Shown here in pieces: positions 1 through 11,635 of a stretch of DNA of 64,000 bases. Made by a program: the position numbers and the translations under genes. Within the stretch, counting starts at the first letter, position 1. Every line of letters starts with the position of its first letter. This stretch comes from Venturia oleaginea. Lineage: Eukaryota > Ascomycota > Dothideomycetes > Venturiales > Venturiaceae. The stretch is from contig JABMLP010000001.1 of the NCBI GenBank assembly GCA_013176395.1, positions 310,001-374,000 of the forward strand, read 5' to 3'. The notes below the pieces were generated by a model. It was given only the letters and a program-made list of their open reading frames with translations, was not told the DNA's origin and ran no database searches.

Positions 1-1258
1 TCGCATCACCATCAAAACGGCCTTCAAGACCATGTATTGGCGATTCGCAGTCTTCTTCATCGGCGGTGCCCTCTGCGTCGGTATAGTCCTGCCATACAAC
101 GACCCAACTCTCAACAAACTGCTGAATGGTGGCAATACTGGCACCGCAGCCTCCTCACCATACGTAATCGCTATGCAAAACCTCGGTATCACCGTTCTGC
201 CCGATCTCACGAACGCCTTAATGATGACATCCATCTTCTCAGCCGGGAACTCATACGTGTATGTTCATCTACGCTCCCTGTCATTATGGCCCATGCCATT
301 TACATCCTTGACACTTCACAACTGGAAACGTTTTGTCCTTTTTGATTTGAGATCGATATCGAGAAATTCTTGGCAAGTCTTATCTTCAAGATGAGCCAGA
401 AATTTATCAACATCGATATCAGATTAAGGGACTTTCTAATAACGTGCAACATCAACTCTTGCGTGGGAGAAAGCAATTTCACCCACTGACCCTCTTCCCA
501 CCCCAAGACCAACAAATCTAACGCCACAACGATCAGATACTGCGCCTCCCGCACCCTCTACGGCCTCGCCCTCGACGGCCACGCCCCAAAACTCTTCACC
601 AAAACAACAAGATCCGGAATCCCAATCTACGCCTTCACCCTAACAATGCTATTCCCCTTCCTCTCCTTCCTCTCCGTAGGATCCGGAGCCTCGCAAGCTC
701 TAAAATGGCTCGCCAACCTCACCCAAGCAAGTCAATTGCTCGACTACGTATTCATGTGCATAATATACATCTTCTTCCACCGCGCCCTAAAAACCCAAGG
801 ATACGATCGCAAATCCCTGCCGTATCGCGGGTGGGGACAACCCTACGTCGCGTACGCTGGGTTAGCTTGTATGCTTGTCACAGTGGGTATTTATGGATAC
901 ACTGTTTTTTTACCGGGATGGTGGAATACAGGTTCGTACTCCTACTTACTTGCTCACCTGACCTTAATCAACGACCTTGCAACCCTCTCTCTCATTTCTC
1001 TTCTCTTCTCAAGTTAATAACGTGGTATATTTAGGAACATTCTTCACATCCTACACCATGGTCTTCATCTGCATCCTCCTCTACCCCTTCTGGAAAATCC
1101 TCAAAAAAACCAAAATCATCAAGGCGGAGGAATGCGATTTAATATGGGAAAGACCGATCATCGATGCTTACGAAGCTGCTATTGAGGAACCGCTCGGTCT
1201 GTGGGAAGATATGGGTCGCGTCTTTGGTATAAAGAGGAGGAAACAGAATGTAGAGTAG
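1..1258 (+). CDS. Amino-acid permease, C-terminal part (5' end outside window)
   Basis: Plasma-membrane amino-acid/polyamine permease of the fungal AAT (YAT) family, importing amino acids by proton symport. Only the C-terminal half is present; the reading frame is open from base 2. I read three exons, 1-258, 537-931 and 1035-1258, joined by GT-AG introns 259-536 (donor GTATGT) and 932-1034. The first junction rebuilds the family motif NSYVYCASRTLYGLA and the second rebuilds PGWWNTGTFFTSYTM. Several hydrophobic segments are visible, and the tail ends in a charged cytoplasmic stretch (GIKRRKQNVE). The 278-nt first intron is long for this window. The subfamily (general, proline or dicarboxylic) cannot be decided without the N-terminus. 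It ends tail-to-tail with the cytochrome b5 reductase gene. Confidence 0.88.
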
Positions 1259-1953
1259 AGTAGTGAAATATCTGGTGGGAATTGTAAAAAGAGCAGGATA
1301 AGAAGGTAGATGGATGAGAAGCCATCAAAACTTCTTCTTTCCATTGCCGTCAAGATGGAAATGAGAGGGATGGATATAGTAGCTACAGCCACAGCCACGG
1401 ATACGGTATGAAGCACATACTTCCCTTCCGAACCTATGACAGGTTACACTTGGATGTCAACCTTCAAAGTGTAAGGCTTCTCCAATTCCAAAATAGACAA
1501 TTTGTTTTAAAACAATCCATCTTGATAGCCACACCTCCAGTTGTGTCGGAAGGCCCGTGAAAGTAGCCACAGAGTGTATTGGCCTCGCTGTAACAGACCT
1601 ATCGAACCAGCGCTCATTCCTCCCTACTGACGTAGAACACTCGGAACGAAGTAATATTGACAACCTCTATATTTGGCTATTCAGCGATCGTTCTCGTGAG
1701 AAGAAAGATCGGGCATCCTTAGATATTTTCTTACCAGCAGACACTCGTCTTTACTCTCCGCGCTCAAGCAACGTGGCGGACATACAAACCGCTGTACGCT
1801 ATCATGCATGCATACCTCCAACTCCGTCTCAAGCTCTCAACAATTCCAATGCCACGTCAATTACTGTTCTGGCAACGACTGTACATCATGCAATTATGAC
1901 CTTCTATGCCGGTCGAATGCTCCTATGGCTGATACAGAAATTTGTATGAGACA
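1259..1953. other. Intergenic, tail-to-tail
   Basis: This gap between two converging 3' ends should hold both 3' UTRs. The open frames in it have no recognisable family, no splice logic and no coding character, so I leave them out. I see no repeat or RNA gene. Confidence 0.5.
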
Positions 1954-3068
1954 CTAGAAGCAGAAGACCTGGTCCTCGAGCTTGCTGACTGGGCGGGCTT
2001 TCTGGAAACCAAGACTCTCCGTTGCCTTCTTCATAGCAGAGACCATAGGAGGCGGACCGCAGATGAGGATCTTGGAATCAGAAGAGGGGGCAGGGAGGTG
2101 TTCCTGTTTTGACTTGTCAGCGTTGTTTCTCATGACAAACCAGTTGCGAGAATAGCCTGTTACCTTGATCATTTCAGAGGTGACAAATCCGACACCACCG
2201 CTCCATTTCTCAGGCGGATTATTAAGAACGTAGTAGACGTTAAAGTGAGGATCGTCCCTCGCAAGAGCATCCAAGTCCTCTTTCAACAGAATATCCTCTG
2301 GGTTTACATTTGCGAAAATCAAGTTGATCTTGGTAACGTCACCTGTCTCACGACCGCGGATGACGGTGCGAATAATCTGGAGCATGGGAGTGATGCCAGT
2401 TCCACCACAGATCATTCCGAAATGCTTGACCATGTTTGGGGTGTAGACCATAGCGCCCTTGGGACCCTTGACCTTCATGGTCTGACCGACTTGTAGAGAA
2501 GCGACATATTTGGAGATGTTACCGGTTGGGTAGGATTTGATGAGGAGGTCAAAGTAGCCGGGTGTTTCGTCTGAGGAGATGGGAGTATAAGAGCGTAGGA
2601 TTTGCTTCTGTTGGCCGTCCACGGTGAGGTCTGCGGCGAGAGAAATGTGCTGGCCGATGGGGAGACCAAGGATATCCTGGGGCCGTGGGAGAGCGAAGCG
2701 GTATCTGTTGGTATGGTGGTCAGTATGGGAATGGCAGTGGTATCGAGAATGGGAATACAGTACATAGCCGTGTTATGAGACAGGATTGTCTTCTCTTTAA
2801 GCTCGAATTCTTGGAGCTCATTGGGTTTGAGAACCTTGGACACTCCTGGAGTACTGTATTAGCTGGTTGCATAGTTTCTGTGTAAGATTGAAGACTTGCT
2901 GTTCATCCAGACCTTCCATGAACCGAGTACAGCGGCGAGCACAACGGCATATGGCAGCCATTCCTGCTTGATGATGAAGGTGCCGAGGATGAGAAGACCG
3001 GAGGGAATGTAGATGCCCTGGACGTATTGTGTGGCCAGAATGCCACCAAATGGTCGTGGTTTTGACAT
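1954..3068 (-). CDS. CBR1: NADH-cytochrome b5 reductase (Cbr1 type)
   Basis: Membrane-anchored FAD enzyme passing electrons from NADH to cytochrome b5 for sterol and fatty-acid modification. Exons on the minus strand are 3068-2900, 2845-2764, 2704-2164 and 2103-1954, giving 313 residues, the usual Cbr1 length, with an exact frame. Residues about 18-50 form the N-terminal membrane anchor. Then come the FAD motif (LRSYTPIS), the [15 protein letters not shown] nucleotide loop, the NADH motif [10 protein letters not shown] and the typical C-terminus KLEDQVFCF. Two introns are odd. Intron 1 (2846-2899) reads best with a GC donor (GCAAGT), giving MNRVSKVLKP; a GT donor 5 nt on would add residues the family lacks. 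Intron 3 (2104-2163) is 60 nt, in frame and stop-free, so it is easily mistaken for coding; removing it restores SEMIKEHLPAP. It is divergent from the DUF3605 gene. Confidence 0.93.
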
Positions 3069-3349
3069 TGTGTATGTTGATGGATGTGCAATGGTTGAGG
3101 TTGGGAAGGTCGGAAGTATGCGGAAAAGTGGTTGTGGACAACTCAGTTCTTTTTATGCTGACAGGTTTCAACAACTCACTCTTTGCCAACCAAACAAAAT
3201 ATACAGCCGCGTCTATTGTCAGATTCTTTGCATTCCTTGATCCGTGGAAGGACTCGGTTACCGAATCGAGCGCTGTCATCCTCCAAGCACGCCCATGTTA
3301 TCCGACACCGTGAAACTTTCGGAGGAAAATTAAGCGGCATCTCATCTCC
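3069..3349. promoter_or_regulatory. Shared divergent promoter, CBR1 / DUF3605 gene
   Basis: Only 281 bp separate the start codons of two genes transcribed away from each other, so this interval must contain both promoters and 5' UTRs. I see no clear TATA box or named operator in it. Bidirectional use is inferred from gene orientation alone. Confidence 0.5.
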
Positions 3350-4083
3350 ATGATTATGTCAGACAAGATTGATATATCATGCGTATCAGGCGTCCCAGCC
3401 CTCAACCTGACGGAACGCGACAAAGTGATACTCTCCCAGACCGACGAGGAATACCACCTCCAGACATGGGACGATTTGAAGGCCATCATTGGTAGCTCAG
3501 CCCTCAGCATTCCCAATCAAGCATCCCGCGCCTGACCACCTTAGCCAATAATGCCTTGGAGGAACTCACACGTCTTCCTTCCCATCTCCGTCGATATCTC
3601 GCCTGGTCTGCAGGCACCAAAGCGAAATACGGCAACATAACAAATTTTCTGCTGAAAGAGCGCTTACGATGGACTCCTCTGCCTTCCCTAGATCACGAGG
3701 CCGGGTCTACATTCGAAGTCGAGAATCCTATACCTTTCGCTTCGACCAATGACTACATGGTCCTGCCAAATGATTGGCCATACGGCCTTGCTCCGGGCAT
3801 CCAGCATATATGTGTTTGGCTCAAGGATCGTTTGCCCGTCGACGATATCAATGGTGATCTGACCGACAAAGGGCGTGAGTTGGTGCAGCAATTTGTTCAC
3901 ACAAGATTCGCAAAGATCGTTGGCACTGATAGGGTTCTGTGGTTCAAGAATTGGGCAAAACTGCAATCTGTCCGTGGTGTCGAGCATTTCCACGTCCTGC
4001 TGAGGGGCGTAAGTCGAGAACAATTGGCGACCTTGACCGATCAGATTATACCTCCGTTGGAATCTGGTCACAGCCACGCATAG
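3350..4083 (+). CDS. DUF3605 protein (GlcNAc-induced protein Gig1-like)
   Basis: Fungal DUF3605 family, which includes the N-acetylglucosamine-induced Gig1 protein of Candida; the biochemical role is not established. Exons 3350-3491 and 3545-4083 give 226 residues. The 53-nt intron (donor GTAGCT, acceptor TTAG) removes a stop and joins TWDDLKAII to ANNALEELTRLP, which runs into the conserved LRRYLAWS block. Other family signatures are NDYMVLPNDWPYGL, the HICVWLKDRLP strand, GDLTDKGRELV and VLWFKNWAKLQSVRGVEHFHV. No signal peptide or membrane segment is seen, so it is probably cytosolic. A second ATG two codons into the frame (3356) is an equally possible start. It shares a 281-bp divergent promoter with CBR1. 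Confidence 0.85.
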
Positions 4084-5642
4084 TTGATCTCCTAGCATTC
4101 AAGAACTGTTCTAGAAGGAGGTGGCGCGCTCTTGGGGTGGTTGGTAAAGATTCAGAAACTCAAGTATTTCAAAAATGGCCCTATGGTGAGACCAAACCCC
4201 ATATAAACGCGCAATCCGAACGAAACTTTGCGATGCTTGTTTTCGAAACCTCAACCGCCGAAGACGAAGAACCTCAATTGATACAAGGTACGTCCAACCC
4301 TTTCTCTTCTCTGAGAAATGTTGGCATCGTCGACAGAAATTGCATCCTAATGACTTCACCATGACTTTTGAACGGCCTCCTCGAATTTTGCACTCTCCCG
4401 CCACCGAACAGTCTTACAATGTGGAACAGCACATCACATGTATAAACAGCGCTCATCAATAGCCCATGGGACTTCGCCGAGCTTTTGGACTCGCGGCCTC
4501 CATCGCCACAGTTGTCCCCTCCAGATCCATCTTCGCTTGTCTCCATGATATGATGGCCAGGCAAACACATGCTGTCGCGTGAGAAGTGTCCCGTTGTGGA
4601 TTCTAGTCTGAGGACACCTTGTGGCACGCATTTTTGTGGTATTGCCATGAGGCTGAGACTCCACTCCCGTCAAGAGTACTTTGGCCATTTGCAGATCCCA
4701 CGTACGACAATTCTCTCCTAGAACGCCTCTGTGGTTACATCGATCATAATTCGCGTCCAACCATTGCACGGGTCATGACACGTCAAGAGCTCCAAAACCT
4801 AGCATGCAAGAATTCACCCAGCTCATGACTTGACCATATATTTTCTACAGGCACCAGTAGATGATTGTTCGGTAAGCGCTTTCCGTCAGAACGGTTCCTT
4901 GCATTCACGGCTCGACCAACACCACGAGGATCACCCGTCTGTGCCAGGTTAGCCGAGGGTGGGGCAAGAGCTTGGATCTATCGGAATCCTGGCCAAAAAT
5001 ACCACCACTATTCTGCCCCATTTATGGTGCGTCCGGTTGTTCCGAAACAACTTACACTCCCCGCATTTGGCTCTTTGAAACGTAGTTGATCAGTTTCAGT
5101 GGCACGATCCTTGCATGCATTGCGGCCTCCAATTCGAGCTATATGGACGATTTGGGTCTTCAAAAGGCTGGAATACTTGCGAATGCTATTTCAATTGGAA
5201 GAATCTTTGCAAAGAATAACGAGCTGAAAACATGTGCCTTTTTTTTCGCCCTGGTGCCTCATTGTTGCATGTCGATCTCTCGTGAGTTGTTCTTGTTTGG
5301 GTTGTATGCGACGAGAACTATGTAGTGTTTTACATGTCGCTTGAGTCGGCTTGGCATAGTTTCCCTTCCTCGGTTTAATCAAGTTGAGCACCAACCAATA
5401 TACTTGCCACACACCAAACTTGAACTGGAAACAAGCATGGATCGCGTACTTCAATCAGGTCATTCGTGCAGCGCAGCACTTGGACAATTCCTCGCCGCGA
5501 ATAGGAGTGGTGTGCAATTGCTGATATGGTATATTTTAGCTCGTCAATTTACTTTCATTTCATTTCGCACTACACGGTTGATTATTTTTCTTTGAAGAAC
5601 TGTTATTCACGCGGCGCAGAATCACAGATATTGTTCGATTTA
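4084..5642. other. Long gene-poor gap
   Basis: After the DUF3605 stop there is about 1.5 kb with short overlapping open frames on both strands, none with a recognisable family, signal peptide or convincing intron pattern. It may contain decayed coding sequence. It ends at the left TA of the MITE at 5643. Confidence 0.4.
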
Positions 5643-5841
5643 CTATGGTATCTGGGTTATTAAACGTCAACCGGCATCCTTGTCGTGGCTCTTGCTTCGA
5701 AACCTCTGGTAGACGTTCCCAAATTTAGCTACGAACTCTACAGGTGTAGTACTGATACTTGCAGAAGTAGAATTGAGTATAATAGCCACAAGAATTCTGC
5801 TGCCTGTGCTGCATTAACGTTTAATAACCCAGATACCATAG
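5643..5841. mobile_element. MITE family M, short copy with perfect terminal inverted repeats
   Basis: A 199-bp non-coding element. Bases 5641-5667 and 5817-5843 are perfect inverted complements (27 bp), including a TA at each outer edge that fits the TA target duplication of Tc1/mariner/pogo transposons. The termini begin CTATGGTATCTGGG. The interior (for example 5672-5690, TCCTTGTCGTGGCTCTTGC) is shared with the longer copy at 24919-25378. There is no coding capacity, so it must have been mobilised in trans. Confidence 0.85.
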
Positions 5842-5843
5842 TA

Positions 5844-6516
5844 GAGACTCGTCGATCGGCCCTTTCAGCTGCCAATCAACACCGCAATCTACACGCTCTC
5901 CAACCAACAGTTGCTCCATACAGTGGGGTCTCAGGGTGCACTGGCAGAATCGCTGCTATCACAGTCCTCGATAAAGGTCCACCCTGAGGGCTATATGCTT
6001 GTGCCGGTACCATTTCACATGGCTGTGTCAAAGTGGACCGTCCCCAGTCGGGCGAGGACGGCACTTTCTTGTCATACAAAACGGGTTACTGCCACCTGCT
6101 ATTGTGCCAAGATCATACCTATTGCCCTATTCTTCTGTGCACAGGAGCTTCTGGACGCGCCCCTTGTCATCTTCTAGCGCCGGGAAGACATGATTTATTG
6201 CATATCCCTGCGAAGAGAGGGCTTGACCATGCTTTCTATCATCTACTACGTGGATCAGTAGGCAGATCTCCTACTTTCAATCATTTAGAGATGGCCATTT
6301 TGCTCTAGCGAGCCTCCCCACCTCTCATTTACTTCGGCCGTAGTATACTCTCGCGGAATATGTGCCCATTGCTCTTGAAGGGTATCTGGGAGGCGATTCA
6401 AAATTTCTGATAGGCTCAGCTCATTCGCTGTTAACTATTTCACTCATAGCCAGCCCCGACTTCTTGACAAGGACAACTTCTCTCCACCATTTTCATTCCT
6501 TACAAACTAGCCGACG
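5844..6516. other. Intergenic, upstream of secreted protein gene
   Basis: No convincing gene lies between the MITE and the start of the SURNod19-like gene. The last few hundred bases should hold that gene's promoter and 5' UTR. I see no clear core promoter motif. Confidence 0.4.
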
Positions 6517-8384
6517 ATGAGGTCTGCTACTATCCTTTCGGTCCTGCTGGCAGGAGCTACCGTTCAGGCGGCTACGGTGCCGCCTACGATTCGCGATAAA
6601 GACACACCATGGGCGACTATTCAGAAGAGACAAGTGCTTGGAGCGCTGACGTCTCTGATCGGTGAGTGCGACTCGAGATTGACGCTGATTAATGTGCTCA
6701 CAATCATGTAGGCAAAGGTGGGAAAGTCGCCGACCCTCCTGGAGCGGTGGCCAAGAAGCTAGTGACCGAATCGCCTTCCAAAGTTCCTGGAGCCAAGCGT
6801 ATCAAGATGAGATACGGACCGTACTCGGTTCCCAACATGAACAAAACCAGCATAACTGGCGAACCTGGTGCGCTATGGTGAGTCTCTTGATATCGATCGA
6901 CCAACTGTCTTCTGACAACTTCATAGGAACTATCCAGATACTGCTATTGCAAAGTAAGATCCACCACCTTCAGTGATCGAAGCTCCACATTCTGACGTTC
7001 AAAGACCTTGTACCGAGTGCACCATCGTTGCCCAACGCGCTGGATTAGAGTACCCAGACGGAAAAAACGCGAATAGTAAGACTACAGTTTCTGTCTAGAA
7101 GTTTCCAATGCTAACAGAGATACAGTCGACACTGGCATGTGGCTACATCACGTAACAAATCCTTTTCTATTACTCTCGATCCATACACTGACCTCAAAAT
7201 TAGATGGTTCATTTCACCATTGGTCAAGGACGTCAAGACGCAACATGCTACGGAAAGCGCTCCCTACCTCATGTCGACGTCGGCGCAAGTCCCTCCAACT
7301 CTGAGCGGTACTTCTCTTCTGGAAATGAGAGAACTTTCCTTAACCCAGATCGTGCCGGAGTTGACACAAAATTTGGCTATCATCTCAGGACGACTGATCG
7401 TATGGCTTTCATCGTTGACCTGATGAACATGAACATGGAGGATAAGACTGTGTATCTCACCATGACTTACGATATTGTCGATGGCCCTCTACCTGCTGGT
7501 TGGCAAGACATCAAGCCTGTATGGTTCGATGCAAACCAATGCGGTACTTCCGAAGTTCACCCGCCCAAGGAAAGCGGTCAGTTCACAATCACCAGGTTTG
7601 AAATTCACGTTCCGATCCATCATCACCTTTAAACTAATGGTGAGCCAGCGGAATATGGAAACCCAACTTCGAAGGTGACGTTCTAGGCGTCGGAGGCCAT
7701 CTCCACGACGGCGGCTCAACCGTCCAAATTCAAGTCAACGACACCATCAACTGCGATTCCACAGCCAAATACGGCGAAACGAACGAGTACAAATTCCCAG
7801 CCGCCATGAAGACAATGGGCGGTGCCGCCATGGGCGTCGCAACCGACCACGTCTCCTCCATGAAAACCTGTTTCTTCACCGACATCAAAATCACCAAACT
7901 CGACCCGAATCAGAAATGGAAGATCCAGGCTTTGTACGATTACGATAAATACCCTGGGAATAAGGATGAGAAGGGCAAGCAGGAAGGAATCATGGCTATC
8001 GCAATCATGTATGTTGGTGTTAAGCCGGGCACTATGCTTACACCGAGTACGTCTGCTGCTGCCACTGGTGCTGCGCCAGGTGTAGGTGGGATGCCAAAGG
8101 GGCTGCCATCGCCAAAGGGTTCACCAAAGGGGTTACCCAGGCCGCTGCCCAAGGGATTGCCTAAGCCAGGTCAACAGACGCCGGGAGCTCCACCGACTCC
8201 ACCGACTCCGCCGACGGCAGGAATGCCTGAAATGCCAGCGATGCCAGGAATGCCTGCGATGCCTGCAGCGCCTGCGACGCCAGCAGCGCCTGCGACGCCA
8301 GCGATGCCGGAGATGGCGGGAATGGCTGGCATGGACATGGGGCCTAAGCGTAACTACTTGAATGATAAGGCGTATTGGGAGTAG
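6517..8384 (+). CDS. Secreted SURNod19-like protein with Met/Pro-rich tail
   Basis: Predicted secreted protein resembling the SURNod19 family (plant stress-upregulated Nod19 and fungal relatives), whose function is unknown. Seven exons (6517-6661, 6712-6877, 6927-6953, 7005-7075, 7126-7151, 7204-7595, 7649-8384) give exactly 520 residues; all six introns are about 49-53 nt and GT-AG. Residues 1-19 are a signal peptide ending VQA-A, followed by a KR propeptide-like site. An HHM motif (H144-H145-M146) sits at the exon 5/6 junction and GHLHDGG (H293, H295) near the exon 7 start. These recall the copper sites of ascorbate-dependent monooxygenases of the PHM type, but that is inference. The C-terminal 130 residues are low complexity, first KGLP repeats, then repeated MP/AP motifs ending MAGMAGMDMG. 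It converges on the SDR gene. Confidence 0.82.
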
Positions 8385-9140
8385 GGGATAACGAAACAGC
8401 GTTGAGATGATTGCTTGGCGGTTTGAAGAAGATCTGCATATACCGGTTTCTTCTTTTTTGGAATGTGAGATCAGATAGGATATACTTGAGCTCTTGCGGC
8501 CGTTGCATACATCAAATACATATAGGCTATATGACGGATGATGAGAAGAAAATTAGGTATCCATGGCCTGACTTATGTGTACGTGTTACTTTGAACCCAT
8601 TCTCAAAGTAAGTCTTATCAACGACATGGAACCCTAATCTGCCTCTCTTTCCCCTCCAAAATTTCGGGAATTACATATCCTATCATCTCTAAAGCCTTCC
8701 CAAAAAATACATAGAATCATTGGTATGACTCAGAATCGAAGTGAGAGTATTAGGGATCCATGGGATCCGGGTATCCAGGGCCAGTGTACTCCAGTGAGGG
8801 GGTTATTAATGACCTCGTTGGAGGCTGACTTGGGAGGCTACTGTGCTAGCTGTTATACTATCGCGCCTTTACTGGAAGAGTGAGGATGTGGTTGGGATGT
8901 GGTGATAGGAGGGACGAGGCGGGATGCTAGGGCGGTACCATTGATTGTGGATTTGAGTCATCTTTATGCTGGTATGATAAAACGTGGGGATTCAAGTTAC
9001 CTGCTCTCTCTACATTTAGTCCTAGAACAGAAAGACGATAGATTCTTGTGTCATTTAGACTCAGATATTACTATTCATCGCATCTTACCCCTATCTCCAC
9101 CCACACCCCACACCCACTCCCCACTCCCACTCCCACTCCC
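8385..9140. other. Intergenic, tail-to-tail
   Basis: This convergent gap should hold the 3' UTRs of the secreted protein and the SDR. Near its right end (about 9090-9140) there is a C-rich run of repeated CCCACTCC-like words. No gene or transposon is recognised. Confidence 0.45.
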
Positions 9141-9987
9141 CTAAACAAGAGCATGCCCACTCTCACTGTGCACAACACTCCCCGTAACATTCCAATCCCT
9201 CAACAAACACAAATACTGCTCAGCCACATCCTCCGGTCTGCCCACCCTCCCCGTCAAAACGTGACTCTCAATCCCCCTAAACATATCCGCTTTCTGCTCT
9301 TTACTCATATCCTTCCATAATTCCGTATCGACGGCGCCTGGACTGACGAGATTGACGCGGATGGGTTTTAAATCGAGCGCGAGGTTGCGGGTCATGCTGT
9401 GTAGACCGCCAGCGTAGGAGGCGACGGTTGACCAGTTTGGGATTGGTTTTTCGGCGACGCCGCCGGTTGTTAGGGTTAGGGAGGAGGCGGGACCGGCGTT
9501 TAGGTAGGTGGGGAGGTGTTTTGCTAGAAGGAGGGGGGAGAAGAAACGGACGTTGCCTGCAACCATTGTTAGCAGATTTCAATATCAGGAAGTTGAAAGG
9601 GAAAGATGACGAACCGGCTTTTCTGATATTCTCCAGGGTCAAGTCTTTCAATGGTAATTTTGCCAGTGAATCTCCTGCTGTGTGGATTACGTGGTCTAGT
9701 TTTCCTTTTTTGGTTGATTCTTTTAATGAGGCGATGATGTTGTTTTCCATGTCTTCTTTGCCGAGGTTGCATACTATTCCTTTCACATTTGCTCTCTTGG
9801 ATGGGTATGCTTTTTGAATTCGAGAAACGGCATCGTCGACGCGGTTTTGGCTGCTGGAGGAGATGAAGACAATGGCTCCGTTTTCGACAACGGCTTCTGC
9901 GGCTGCATATCCGAGTCCTGAACTCCCACCGAAGATGAGGATGCGGGAGTTGTGTAGTTTAGATGTGTATTTGGTGGAATCGGACAT
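9141..9987 (-). CDS. Short-chain dehydrogenase/reductase with altered active site
   Basis: Classical-type SDR, 262 residues, exons 9987-9615 and 9556-9141 with a 58-nt intron (9557-9614) that joins NIRKAG to NVRFFSP. The cofactor-binding glycine motif is GGSSGLG (residues 20-26), with a downstream SSSQNR segment where NADP preference is often set. The family block RVNLVSPGAVDTELW is intact, as is the HTAGD loop that corresponds to NNAG. The catalytic YxxxK is abnormal: the Tyr of SYAGGLHSMTRNLAL is followed by Leu where Lys is expected. It may act by a variant mechanism or not be a dehydrogenase at all. No signal peptide or membrane segment is seen. The substrate cannot be inferred. Confidence 0.85.
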
Positions 9988-11635
9988 TTTTGATGGTGGT
10001 GGGTTTTGTTGTAGGATTTAGGTTATAGATTGGAACATAAACAGAATTAGAAGACAGGTGGAGGAAGCTTCTAATGTATTTGTAAGAAATAATGGAGGTA
10101 CGAAATACAGCTCAGTTGGAATGGCATCATGATGCCGACTGGGGAGCATGCTGCAGGGTCCAACATCCCAACGGGGTTAACGGAGACACTAAGATTGGAG
10201 GGTTGACGGAGGAGCGTAATTGGAAATGCAGCATTCACGCTGCCTGAGGAAACTCTTGTACGTTCCAATGATGGGGGCCATTTCTCGCGTCTTACGAAGG
10301 TGCGACTCAGGACGTTTACTCAACTTCGATTTACAATCGATATCGATAGGATGCTGGCAATTTCTGAGAAGAAGCTTGTTAGGACCTGTTCGGCATTGAT
10401 CCCGAATTATGAACGTGAACTGCTGATAAATCTCTGGAACCCGGATTCGAGGGTGGAGGAGAGAACCTCGATGGAATGCGGTTGTGTTTTGCTGATGGAC
10501 AGTCTTTGGACGGCTCCTCGCTCGGCGCAAGACCCAACGTATTCTTTCACGTATCTTATCCTATCAAGACCGAATGATCTCTGCGTTGGTTCAACAAGCC
10601 CGACGGTGATGAAGTATATGGGAATGTAAGGTGTAAGAAGAAGACGAGATGAGATGGAATAAAAATAGAGGTAAACATCCTAGACGCCAATCTTTTCATT
10701 TTAGAGAGTTAGATGTAGAATAGCGAACCCTCTCGAAAATAGAGAAGACTCCTTCTCCCTTTCTGGTTTAGAGAAAAAGGGAAGACACTCTTTTGCTCTT
10801 TTCTCTTTATACGGTGGGTATTATATTAAATGAAGAGGTTAGCGTTTATACTCCTAATGATAGGAGAAAGTTGGCGTATTCACATGATTTTGATATACGT
10901 ATATAATACGAGTGTATTTACGATTCCCGCAATTGTAATTGCCCAAATTGGCCCATGATTTGAGACACGCGCTCAATTACGGATCCAAGATCTCCCAGAT
11001 ATTCTATTGTCCTAGAGAGGAAGACGTGGACACTGGGCGAAAAATCGCAAGGTCTCTCGTTCTGATTTTCTCGTAGGCGTATATTTGATCCATGCACCAG
11101 CGCTCGGAAGAACGGTCCGTGCGAGGCGAGGAACATCAAAATTGAGACTTTATTTAGGTGGTGGTATAGAATCTTCTACGACGTCGACGTCTTTCTCGCT
11201 ACCACAATATCAAACTCCTTTTCGTCAACTCCCTTTCCTCAATTTTCCATTTCTCTCCAGTCTCCACGAAATCTTGTCATTGAGGACCTAAGTTCCCTGT
11301 TGAGTACTGTCAAAACATCTGCGTTCTCTGTGAAATCGAAAATGACGTCGACAAATTTCTGACAGTGTACAAGAATAAAGAAAGCTTATCGTTACCGATC
11401 TTCTGGCAAGAATTCTGTATTTAGCAGAGTTTTCGTTCGTCGGGTTGGCGATTCGCTTTGGCCTTCGCTTTGGCCTACGTAACCGAACAAGCCCTATGTA
11501 AACCTCAATACCCTCACACAACACAAGGCATCATCCCCCCAATCAATTCAATTTCGAGCAACGAAGATTATTCGCAACTTCCAAAAACACAATCCACATA
11601 CTCTGCGAATGCATCAGTAGCCTGCGAAAAAGAGA
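9988..11635. other. Intergenic, AT-rich in part
   Basis: The left end holds the SDR promoter. The rest has only short frames without family resemblance. From about 10640 to 10930 the DNA turns AT-rich with repeated words such as AGAGAAGA and TAGAGA, like repeat-mutated DNA elsewhere in the window. No transposon end is visible. Confidence 0.4.

Noticed and set aside
1557..1949. 130-codon open frame between two 3' ends
   Set aside because: No family resemblance and odd composition.
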